From contig CAIRYL010000165.1 in assembly GCA_903882825.1 (NCBI GenBank), forward strand, positions 1 through 7,521: a stretch of 7,521 nt of DNA, written 5' to 3'. Of this stretch, positions 1 through 5,212 are shown in pieces. Position numbers and translations under genes: made by a program. Numbering within the stretch: the first letter of the stretch is position 1; every line of letters begins with the position of its first letter. The stretch is from an uncultured Candidatus Peregrinibacteria bacterium. Its GTDB lineage: Bacteria; Patescibacteriota; Gracilibacteria; CAIRYL01. The notes under the pieces are model-generated. The model made no database searches and was not told the DNA's origin. It saw only the letters and a list, made by a program, of their open reading frames with translations.

Positions 1-16
1 ATTGAATAATAGAAAC

Positions 17-50
17 AAAAAAAATGATACAGGAGAAAAAATTACTGTAT
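17..50 (-). terminator. weak intrinsic terminator closing the minus-strand operon
   Basis: Read on the minus strand, ATACAG (50-45) can pair with CTGTAT (32-27) across a 12-base loop. A run of eight T residues (24-17) follows after two bases. The arrangement fits a rho-independent terminator just downstream of the 38-residue ORF. The stem has only six pairs, two of them G-C, so it may be inefficient or fortuitous. Its position directly after the last recognisable gene of the operon supports it. Confidence 0.4.
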
Positions 51-56
51 ACTTTT

Positions 57-173
57 TTACCGCCCTGCAAAAAGAATAGGAAGTAAGCTGGGTAAAATAG
101 TCGCACTAATTACCAATAACGCCGATACTATTGCCACAATTCCCATAACCGTTTTTTTGGTTTTTTCGTTCAT
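57..173 (-). CDS. 38-residue single-pass membrane peptide, unknown function
   Basis: I do not recognise this small protein. It begins MNEKTKKTV, a short basic N-terminus. An uninterrupted hydrophobic stretch follows from about residue 9 to 36, rich in Ile, Val, Ala and Leu and with two prolines in its second half, and the protein ends in Gly-Arg and a TAA stop. This predicts one membrane helix with the N-terminus inside; there is no obvious signal-peptidase site. The ORF is preceded by GGAGGT, the best Shine-Dalgarno match in the window, lying 14 bases upstream in the gap after panC, and it is followed by a terminator-like hairpin. It is therefore probably translated as the last gene of the rnhB-gmk-panC operon. 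A competing ATG at 177-175 is closer to the GGAGGT but opens only 23 codons without membrane character, so I prefer 173. The chance that this is non-coding is not negligible given its length. Confidence 0.6.
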   Translation of the reverse strand: MNEKTKKTVMGIVAIVSALLVISATILPSLLPILFAGR

Positions 174-187
174 ACATTTAAAAAAAT

Positions 188-193
188 ACCTCC
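188..193 (-). promoter_or_regulatory. consensus Shine-Dalgarno GGAGGT for the small membrane ORF
   Basis: The minus strand reads GGAGGT, complementary to the anti-Shine-Dalgarno end of 16S rRNA. It lies 9 bases beyond the panC stop codon and 14 bases before the ATG at 173. It is the main argument that the 38-residue ORF is translated. The spacing is longer than the usual 5-9 bases, which leaves some doubt about which ATG it serves. Confidence 0.55.
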
Positions 194-202
194 TTTTATG
201 TA

Positions 203-1051
203 TCACAAAAACATATTATCAATCAAATGAATTCCTGCATACGTAACCGAAAGTAACAAAATATCACCAGATTGTGCGACTTCTTTTGTTTGTAACGTGT
301 TTGCACTCGCAATGGTACAATAGTGCACCGCCGAAATAACTGGATGTTTTAGCAGTTTTTGGACTGCATTATGTGTTAATTTGTTCGCATCCATTTCTCC
401 GTTTTTAAAATGAAATTGTATTTCACTCAGAGTTTCATACAAAATTTTTGCTTCTTCTCTCTCTTTTTTTGAAAGTCTCTCATTTCGAGAAGACAGAGCA
501 AGCCCGTTTGATTCCCGAAAAATTGGTGCAATATCAATACTTATATTTGGAAATTCTTTTTGGCAGAGATATTGAACCAGTAATGTTTGTTGGTAATCTT
601 TTTGCCCAAAAACCACAAAATCTGGTGTAAAAGCTGAAAAAAACCGATGCAAAACTGTGTACACACCATCAAAATGCCCAGGACGAGCAGATCCCTCGAG
701 TACAGAAAAAACAGGGGGAAGCGCATGATTTATTTTTTCCGCACAAATATCTGGCGGATATACTTCTAAAACGCTCGGAATAAAAACCGCATCTATTTGG
801 GAAAATTTAAGATTTTGAATATCATTTTCAATATTTCGAGGGTATTTTTCAAAATCTTCAGAATGAGTAAATTGTGAAGGATTCACGAAAATAGAAACCA
901 ATACTTTTCCATATTTTTTCCCACGTTTAAAAAGAGAAAAATGCCCTGCATGAAGTGCCCCCATGGTGGGAATAAATACCAACGAAAAACCTTCTTCCTG
1001 AATGTGTTCCTGAAATTTTTGTACCTCCTGAAAAGTTGAAAAAATATGCAT
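203..1051 (-). CDS. panC: pantothenate synthetase (pantoate--beta-alanine ligase)
   Basis: PanC condenses pantoate with beta-alanine using ATP, through a pantoyl-adenylate, to give pantothenate (vitamin B5), the precursor of coenzyme A. It is a cytosolic enzyme of the nucleotidyltransferase superfamily. The family signatures appear in order: PTMGALHAGH (28-37) with the HxGH nucleotide-binding motif, FVNPSQF (55-61), EDFEKYPR (65-72), LEGSARPGHFDGV (118-130), FGQKDYQQ (148-155) and RESNGLALSSRN (179-190), the last holding the KMSKS-equivalent loop. At 282 residues it matches the usual length, so it is complete and apparently active. It starts at ATG 1051, 8 bases after the gmk stop, with a partial AGG Shine-Dalgarno seven bases upstream, and it ends in TGA. 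No panB or panD lies in the window, so pantoate and beta-alanine must be made elsewhere in the genome or imported. Confidence 0.96.
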   Translation of the reverse strand: MHIFSTFQEVQKFQEHIQEEGFSLVFIPTMGALHAGHFSLFKRGKKYGKVLVSIFVNPSQFTHSEDFEKYPRNIENDIQNLKFSQIDAVFIPSVLEVYPPDICAEKINHALPPVFSVLEGSARPGHFDGVYTVLHRFFSAFTPDFVVFGQKDYQQTLLVQYLCQKEFPNISIDIAPIFRESNGLALSSRNERLSKKEREEAKILYETLSEIQFHFKNGEMDANKLTHNAVQKLLKHPVISAVHYCTIASANTLQTKEVAQSGDILLLSVTYAGIHLIDNMFL

Positions 1052-1059
1052 ACAGAAGC

Positions 1060-1647
1060 CTAAAAATGATCTTCAATAATTTTTTGAACCTCTGCAATTA
1101 CGAATTCTTTTTGTCCTTCCCTACTGCACACCTGATAGGTACATTCCTCTTTTTGGCGTATCTCATTGCGTGCTGTTTGTAATCTTCTCTCCAATTCTTC
1201 TTCCGAAACGGGAGACCTACTAGAAATGCGTTTTTTTAAAATTTCTAACGATTCGGGATATAAAAAAATAGAAACAATATTTTCAGCTGGTAACACTTTT
1301 TGTATATTCCACAATCCTTGAATATCAAGCTCTCGAATAACTTTTTTTCCAGCGGTAAGTGCGGTAAACACTTGGTCTTTGGGGAGCCCATAATAATGTT
1401 TTTGATGCACAATGGCATATTCTAAAAACTCATTTTTTTCGAGTTTTGCAAGAAACACCTCTGGTGTAAAAAATAAATAATCTACGCCATCTTTTTCCAT
1501 TGGTCGAGGATCGCGAGTAGTGGCAGTAATAGGAAAAAAAACGTCATTACGAGAAGAAAATACATTTTTTAAACCCTGTATTACGGTGCCTTTTCCTACA
1601 CCAGAAGGACCCACCAACAAAAAAAATTTCCCAGGAAAAAAAATCAT
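1060..1647 (-). CDS. gmk: guanylate kinase
   Basis: Guanylate kinase phosphorylates GMP (and dGMP) to GDP with ATP, an essential cytosolic step in nucleotide supply. The P-loop GPSGVGKGT is at 13-21. The GMP-binding region TTRDPRP (43-49) leads into EKDGVDY (51-57), and FLEYAIVHQKHYYGLP matches the family's FLEWAxVHGxxYGT segment. Further on, RELDIQGLWNIQK corresponds to the DVQGA strand, and SRSPVSEEELERRLQ is the lid with its arginines. At 195 residues it has normal length. The N-terminus is very short before the P-loop, with no room for a later start. There is no Shine-Dalgarno; the ATG follows a U-rich leader. The stop is TAG, 8 bases before panC, so the two genes are very likely co-transcribed. 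Confidence 0.96.
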   Translation of the reverse strand: MIFFPGKFFLLVGPSGVGKGTVIQGLKNVFSSRNDVFFPITATTRDPRPMEKDGVDYLFFTPEVFLAKLEKNEFLEYAIVHQKHYYGLPKDQVFTALTAGKKVIRELDIQGLWNIQKVLPAENIVSIFLYPESLEILKKRISSRSPVSEEELERRLQTARNEIRQKEECTYQVCSREGQKEFVIAEVQKIIEDHF

Positions 1648-1692
1648 ACCAAAAAAACAGTAAAAAAATCATAATTCTAAACTCAAAAACTC

Positions 1693-1995
1693 TCAAGTAT
1701 TATACCCTTCACGCGTTAGTTTTTTTTGCCATAACAATTTCTTTAAAAGCTCCACCATGTCTTTCATGAGTATTCTTTGCTCTCCTTGAAATGTCATTTG
1801 ATATTTTTCGATACTGCGCATTTGACGAACTGTAAAAAATCGATGCCGAGAATATGCTGTTTGCAATTTTTGAAAAATTTTTTCCATTTTTTGAAAACGC
1901 TCATTCTCCAAATTTTCCTGGAAAAAAGAAAAGAATCTATTCCATAAAACGTGATATTGCCGGAGATATTCTTCTTCTGAAAGAATATTTGCCAT
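1693..1995 (-). CDS. hypothetical 100-residue protein, likely helical
   Basis: I do not recognise this protein. It starts at ATG 1995, only 4 bases after the rnhB stop, and ends in TGA 45 bases before gmk; this tight packing is the main support for a real gene. The sequence is charged and aromatic-rich (many Phe, Tyr, Trp, Lys, Glu, Arg), with no signal peptide, no membrane segment and no cysteine or obvious metal-binding motif. It reads as two or three amphipathic helices: about 6-30, 32-50 and 57-95, the last possibly long enough for a coiled coil. In many bacteria rnhB is followed by yraN, an endonuclease-like gene, but I cannot see the YraN signature here. Cytosolic location and a possible nucleic-acid or protein-binding role are guesses only. 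Confidence 0.7.
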   Translation of the reverse strand: MANILSEEEYLRQYHVLWNRFFSFFQENLENERFQKMEKIFQKLQTAYSRHRFFTVRQMRSIEKYQMTFQGEQRILMKDMVELLKKLLWQKKLTREGYNT

Positions 1996-1999
1996 GAGT

Positions 2000-2626
2000 T
2001 TAAAAAAGAGTTCCCTGGGTTTCCCAGGTTTTTAATGGTTCATATCCATGGCGATGAACAGGACTCGCGCCATATTTTTTTAAAAGCTCAAAATGTTCTT
2101 TTGTCCCGTATCCTTTATGACGCGCAAATCCATATTGCGGAAACAGTATATCATACTCTTTCATTTTTTTATCTCGTATTACTTTTGCCACTATCGATGC
2201 TCCAGAAATTTCAACAAACCGTGCATCGCCCTTTATAAAGCTTTCCGAAGGAATAGAAAAAGAAAATCCATCATTTCCATCTATATGAAGTTTTTCTGGC
2301 GGTTGTGGAAGATTTTCAATTGCCCGTTGCATAGACAAAAAAGTAGCTTTTTTTATTCCAAACTGGTCAATTTCCAGTGCGGATGATTCTCCTACTCCCC
2401 ACATGGCATATTGCAGAATCCATTCAAAACATTTCTCTCGTTTTTCAGCAGAAAGAACTTTAGAATCCATAAGGGGAACTGTTGGTGGAGGTGCAGAAAA
2501 AGGGAACATAAAGGCACCCGCAACAACCGGTCCGGCTAAACATCCCCGTCCCGCTTCGTCTACGCCCGCAATACAAAAGAAAGGATACACGAATTGTATT
2601 TTGAGGTATTGAAAAGAATCTGTCAC
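2000..2626 (-). CDS. rnhB: ribonuclease HII
   Basis: RNase HII cleaves the RNA strand of RNA-DNA hybrids and makes the first cut at single ribonucleotides misincorporated into DNA. The catalytic DEAGRG motif is at 23-28 (D23, E24). DSKVLS (54-59) follows, then HIDGN with D116 and IKGD with D134. The 18-residue spacing between those two aspartates equals that of D108 and D126 in the E. coli enzyme, so all four metal ligands are present. GASIVAKVIRD (142-152) and the region YGFARHKGYGTKEH to SPVHRHGYEPL complete the family pattern. At 208 residues it is full length. The start is GTG at 2626, placing 20 residues before the active-site strand. A later GTG at residue 13 is possible but leaves a very short N-terminus. 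It is the first gene of the minus-strand operon, and its stop TAA is 4 bases from the next gene. Confidence 0.95.
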   Translation of the reverse strand: MTDSFQYLKIQFVYPFFCIAGVDEAGRGCLAGPVVAGAFMFPFSAPPPTVPLMDSKVLSAEKREKCFEWILQYAMWGVGESSALEIDQFGIKKATFLSMQRAIENLPQPPEKLHIDGNDGFSFSIPSESFIKGDARFVEISGASIVAKVIRDKKMKEYDILFPQYGFARHKGYGTKEHFELLKKYGASPVHRHGYEPLKTWETQGTLF

Positions 2627-2680
2627 CTAAAATTCTTTTTTCATTTCGGCAGAAAATTTAAAACTCCCCTCTTTTTTTCA

Positions 2681-2700
2681 ATTATGAGTCCTGTTACTAT
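2681..2700. promoter_or_regulatory. candidate divergent promoter elements between rnhB and gatB
   Basis: On the plus strand, TGTTACTAT (2692-2700) matches an extended -10 (TGn plus TACTAT). It would start transcription near 2707 and give gatB a leader of about 20 bases; the -35 position is only a T-run. On the minus strand, CATAAT (2686-2681) matches five of six -10 positions for the rnhB operon but has no convincing -35 at 16-18 bases. Some promoter pair must lie in this 100-base divergent gap. The exact elements are tentative. Confidence 0.35.
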
Positions 2701-2726
2701 GCGAACGCTTTCAATTTTTATTTTTT

Positions 2727-4175
2727 ATGACAGAGTCTCATCACGCTTACGAATCGGTTATGGGATTGGAAATTCACGCCCGACTCAAAACAAAAACAAA
2801 AATGTTTTGTAATTGCTCAAATGAAACATGGAAAACTCGTCCAAACGAACATATTTGTCCTGTATGTGCAGGATTCCCAGGAGCACTCCCCGTTGCCAAT
2901 ACAGAAGCCGTATATTTGGGAAGAAAAATGGGGCTTGCATTAGGATGTTCTCTGCGAAAAATCTCAAAATTTGATCGCAAGAGTTATTTTTACCCAGATC
3001 TTCCAGCAGGTTTCCAAATTTCTCAATACGATGAACCCATCTGTGAACATGGAAAATTACGAGTAATAGTAAATGGAGAAGAAAAATTTTTTGGGATTAC
3101 GAGACTTCATCTCGAAAACGATGCAGGGAAACTCACTCATTCGGGAAGTATTTCCTTGGTTGATTGGAATCGTGCGGGATCACCTTTAGCAGAAATGGTC
3201 ACCGAACCAGATTTTAGAACACCCACAGAAGTTTCGTCATTTTTAAAAGAACTGCAACGTATTTTACGTTTGTGTGATATTAGTGATGCGGATATGGAGA
3301 AAGGAATGATGCGATGTGATGTAAATGTATCCGTACGTCCTAAGGGACAAGAAAAATTAGGAACAAAAGTAGAAATGAAAAATATGAACTCCTTTCGAAA
3401 TATTGAAAAAGCATTAGAATATGAAATTGCACGCCAAATAAAATTGTATGAAGAAGGGAAACAAAACGAAATTAAACAAGAAACTCGTGGATGGGATGAC
3501 GAAAAAGGGAAAACAGTGCTTCAAAGGTCAAAAGAAGAAGCGATGGATTACCGATATTTTCCAGAGCCAGATCTTCCCCCTCTTACTGTTACGGAAGAAG
3601 AAATACATACGTTAAAAAAAGAAATTCCAGAACTTCCCGCCGAAAAAATAGTACGAATTATGCAATCGGGTATTTCATTTACAGATGCCGATATATTGGC
3701 AAGCGAACTAGAAATCACCAATTTTTACGAAGCCGTAAACCAAAAATGCAATGATCCGAAAAAATCTGCTAATTGGGTTTTAGGGGCTATTATGAGCTAT
3801 AGAAATGAACATTCTCAATTTTCACTTTCTTCTTTTTCTCCCGAACATCTTGGAACACTGATTACCATTATAGATGAAGGCATTATTTCTGGAAAAATTG
3901 CAAAAGAAATTTTTGAAGAAGTCATGACCAATAACATCGATCCGAGAAAATTTGTACAAGAAAAAGGACTGGGACAACTTTCAAATACTGGAGAACTCGA
4001 AGAAATTTGTGAAAAAGTGCTTCAAGAAAACCAAAATATTGTAGAAGATTATACAAGAGGGAAAGAAAAAGCGTTTGGAGCGTTGGTGGGAAAAGTAATG
4101 GCAATTACCAAAGGAAAGGCAAATCCATCAATAGTAAATGAGATTTTAAAAAAATTATTATTAAAAGCAGTTTAA
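2727..4175 (+). CDS. gatB: aspartyl/glutamyl-tRNA amidotransferase subunit B
   Basis: GatB is the tRNA-binding and phosphorylating subunit of the GatCAB amidotransferase. The complex converts misacylated Glu-tRNA(Gln) and/or Asp-tRNA(Asn) into Gln-tRNA and Asn-tRNA, with ammonia supplied by GatA. The catalytic domain starts with MGLEIHARLKTKTKMFC. A CxC (C28, C30) and CPVC (C44, C47) set gives the zinc ligands. FDRKSYFYPDLP and QISQYD (82-102), HLENDAGK (128-135), EMKNMNSFRNIEKALEYE and YRYFPEPDLPP (275-285) are all family hallmarks. The C-terminal GatB/YqeY helical domain ends in NPSIVNEILKKL. At 482 residues it is full length. The ATG at 2727 has no Shine-Dalgarno and is preceded by a U-rich stretch. 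gatA and gatC are not in the window, so the complex is encoded at more than one site or just beyond reach. Confidence 0.97.
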   Translation: MTESHHAYESVMGLEIHARLKTKTKMFCNCSNETWKTRPNEHICPVCAGFPGALPVANTEAVYLGRKMGLALGCSLRKISKFDRKSYFYPDLPAGFQISQYDEPICEHGKLRVIVNGEEKFFGITRLHLENDAGKLTHSGSISLVDWNRAGSPLAEMVTEPDFRTPTEVSSFLKELQRILRLCDISDADMEKGMMRCDVNVSVRPKGQEKLGTKVEMKNMNSFRNIEKALEYEIARQIKLYEEGKQNEIKQETRGWDDEKGKTVLQRSKEEAMDYRYFPEPDLPPLTVTEEEIHTLKKEIPELPAEKIVRIMQSGISFTDADILASELEITNFYEAVNQKCNDPKKSANWVLGAIMSYRNEHSQFSLSSFSPEHLGTLITIIDEGIISGKIAKEIFEEVMTNNIDPRKFVQEKGLGQLSNTGELEEICEKVLQENQNIVEDYTRGKEKAFGALVGKVMAITKGKANPSIVNEILKKLLLKAV

Positions 4176-4226
4176 AAATTTATAATACATTTCGTACCCT
4201 CATTTTTAAAATATCCCTCTTCACCC

Positions 4227-4255
4227 TTGACGGAAGAAACGCGCTTTCATACAAT
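4227..4255 (+). promoter_or_regulatory. sigma70-type promoter for tRNA-Leu and probably rplY
   Basis: TTGACG (4227-4232) and TACAAT (4250-4255) each match five of six consensus bases and are separated by exactly 17 bases. This is the clearest promoter in the window. The expected start is near 4262, giving a leader of about 55 bases before the tRNA. An 8-base palindrome GAACGTTC (4264-4271) lies directly after the predicted start. No strong terminator separates gatB from this promoter, so read-through from gatB is possible. Confidence 0.75.
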
Positions 4256-4316
4256 CTCTCGGCGAACGTTCTTACTTTCTTAAAAGGACGCATTCAAACG
4301 TCGTCGCTTTCCCCGT

Positions 4317-4403
4317 GCCGAGATGGCGAAATTGGTAGACGCGCGAGACTCAAAATCTCGTATCCTCCCGGATGTGTGGGTTCGATTCCCACTCTCGGCA
4401 CCA
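4317..4403 (+). tRNA. tRNA-Leu, anticodon CAA
   Basis: The acceptor stem GCCGAGA (4317-4323) pairs perfectly with TCTCGGC, followed by discriminator A (4400) and encoded CCA (4401-4403). The anticodon stem CGAGA/TCTCG (4344-4348 with 4356-4360) encloses the seven-base loop CTCAAAA, giving anticodon CAA at 4351-4353, which reads UUG. A long variable arm with an ATCC/GGAT stem makes it class II, as expected for leucine. The T-arm GTGGG/CCCAC encloses TTCGATT. The D-loop carries the conserved GG in TTGGTAGA. The molecule is 87 bases with CCA and shows no mismatch in its stems, so it looks functional. Nine T residues follow shortly downstream at 4409-4417. Confidence 0.97.
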
Positions 4404-4422
4404 TATTCTTTTTTTTTGTTCC

Positions 4423-5046
4423 ATGTCAGATATTGTACTTTCCACAGAAAAACGAGACCTTCACGTAAAAGCAAAAGATATTCGATTGTCGGGGCGTATT
4501 CCTGCGATTGTATACGGACACAATACTTCTCCTGTAATGATTTCTGTAGAATATCAACCCTTTCGAAAAGCATTTCGAGATGCGGGAGAATCTACTGTTA
4601 TTTCTTTAGAAATAGACGGAAAAAGTATTCCAACGCTGGTACATGATGTGCAATATGAACCTATTTTAGATACTTTTTCTCACATTGATTTTTATGCGAT
4701 ACAAGAAAATGAAACAGTAAAAGCACATATCCCACTTATTTTTACTGGAATTTCCCCTGCTGTTAAAACACTTGCTGGCGTTTTAACCACTACACTGGAT
4801 ACTTTAGAAATTCGATGTCTTCCAAAATATTTAGTACATGATATTACCGTAGATATTTCGAGTATTGAAGATTTTCATACGGTTATTACCGTTGGAGATT
4901 TAGAAATTGCAAATAATAAAAATATTGAAATTCTCACTGATATTTCCACCACTATTGTGAGTGTAACTCCACCGAGAGCCGTAAGTGCCGATGCTGAAAC
5001 TCCAGCTCCAACTGCAGAAGTAAAAGAACCAAAGGCATCAAAATAA
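4423..5046 (+). CDS. rplY: large-subunit ribosomal protein bL25, Ctc/TL5 two-domain type
   Basis: bL25 binds 5S rRNA in the central protuberance of the 50S subunit; the longer Ctc form is a general stress protein in Bacillus. The N-terminal domain (about 1-90) includes EKRD (9-12) and GRIPAIVYGH (24-33). It continues through IPTLVHDVQYEPI to SHIDFYAI. The C-terminal beta domain (about 95-185) has VKAHIPLIFTG, LAGVLTTTLDTLEIRCLP and VGDLEIANN, ending at SVTPPR. The last 25 or so residues form an Ala/Pro/Glu/Lys-rich flexible tail. At 207 residues it matches the two-domain form, not the 94-residue E. coli one. A longer reading frame opens at 4372 but lies inside the tRNA, so I use ATG 4423, where homology begins. 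This ATG is 19 bases after the tRNA CCA, and the gap is pyrimidine-rich with no Shine-Dalgarno. Confidence 0.93.
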   Translation: MSDIVLSTEKRDLHVKAKDIRLSGRIPAIVYGHNTSPVMISVEYQPFRKAFRDAGESTVISLEIDGKSIPTLVHDVQYEPILDTFSHIDFYAIQENETVKAHIPLIFTGISPAVKTLAGVLTTTLDTLEIRCLPKYLVHDITVDISSIEDFHTVITVGDLEIANNKNIEILTDISTTIVSVTPPRAVSADAETPAPTAEVKEPKASK

Positions 5047-5081
5047 TGTGAATGTATCTGAATGGAAATGATATACTATAA

Positions 5082-5114
5082 ATTCCCACTCCTCAAAAGG
5101 GAATGCTCTTTTTT
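5082..5114 (+). terminator. intrinsic terminator after rplY
   Basis: ATTCCC (5082-5087) pairs perfectly with GGGAAT (5099-5104) across an 11-base loop, followed after GCTC by six T residues (5109-5114). It lies 36 bases downstream of the rplY stop and ends the tRNA-Leu/rplY unit before the cation transporter. The stem is short but half G-C. Confidence 0.7.
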
Positions 5115-5150
5115 GGTAGTTTTTTAAAATTTAAGAGGAGAACATCTTTC

Positions 5151-5163
5151 TTTGAAATTCAAA
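5151..5163. repeat. perfect inverted repeat upstream of the cation transporter
   Basis: TTTGAA and TTCAAA flank a single central A, a perfect 6-1-6 palindrome 49 bases before the ATG of the cation diffusion facilitator. The size and AT-rich symmetry would suit a dimeric repressor operator, and metal-efflux genes are often controlled this way. Short AT palindromes are common by chance in such DNA. No regulator gene is adjacent, so an operator role is inference. Confidence 0.3.
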
Positions 5164-5212
5164 TGGGAATACCCTGAAAAATGTATTGAAAATTACTTTT
5201 TTAAATTTTTTT

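Noticed and set aside
1702..1707. Minus-strand TATAAT before gmk as an internal promoter
   Set aside because: It is the end of the 100-residue ORF (Tyr-Asn codons), and the position 17 bases upstream shows no resemblance to a -35 box.
2035..2812. Several plus-strand ORFs of 67-97 codons opposite rnhB and across into gatB
   Set aside because: They are frame shadows of rnhB and of the gatB start. Their composition is unlike a folded protein and the sense-strand genes are unambiguous.
4172..4210. AT-only inverted repeat TTTAAAAAT/ATTTTTAAA after gatB as a terminator
   Set aside because: The stem has no G-C pair, the loop is long and no T-run follows, so it does not meet the criteria for an intrinsic terminator.
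4372..4422. N-terminal extension of rplY starting inside the tRNA
   Set aside because: The extra 17 residues are translated tRNA T-arm and acceptor sequence; bL25 homology begins at the ATG at 4423.
4280..4573. Minus-strand 97-codon ORF across the tRNA gene, including the string ESGNRTHTSGRIRDFESRAS
   Set aside because: This is the antisense translation of tRNA-Leu, a well-known type of spurious protein. It also overlaps the start of rplY and has no independent support.
5069..5077. TGATATACT, resembling an extended -10 promoter element
   Set aside because: Transcription would begin inside the rplY terminator hairpin and there is no -35 match, so it is more likely AT-rich coincidence.
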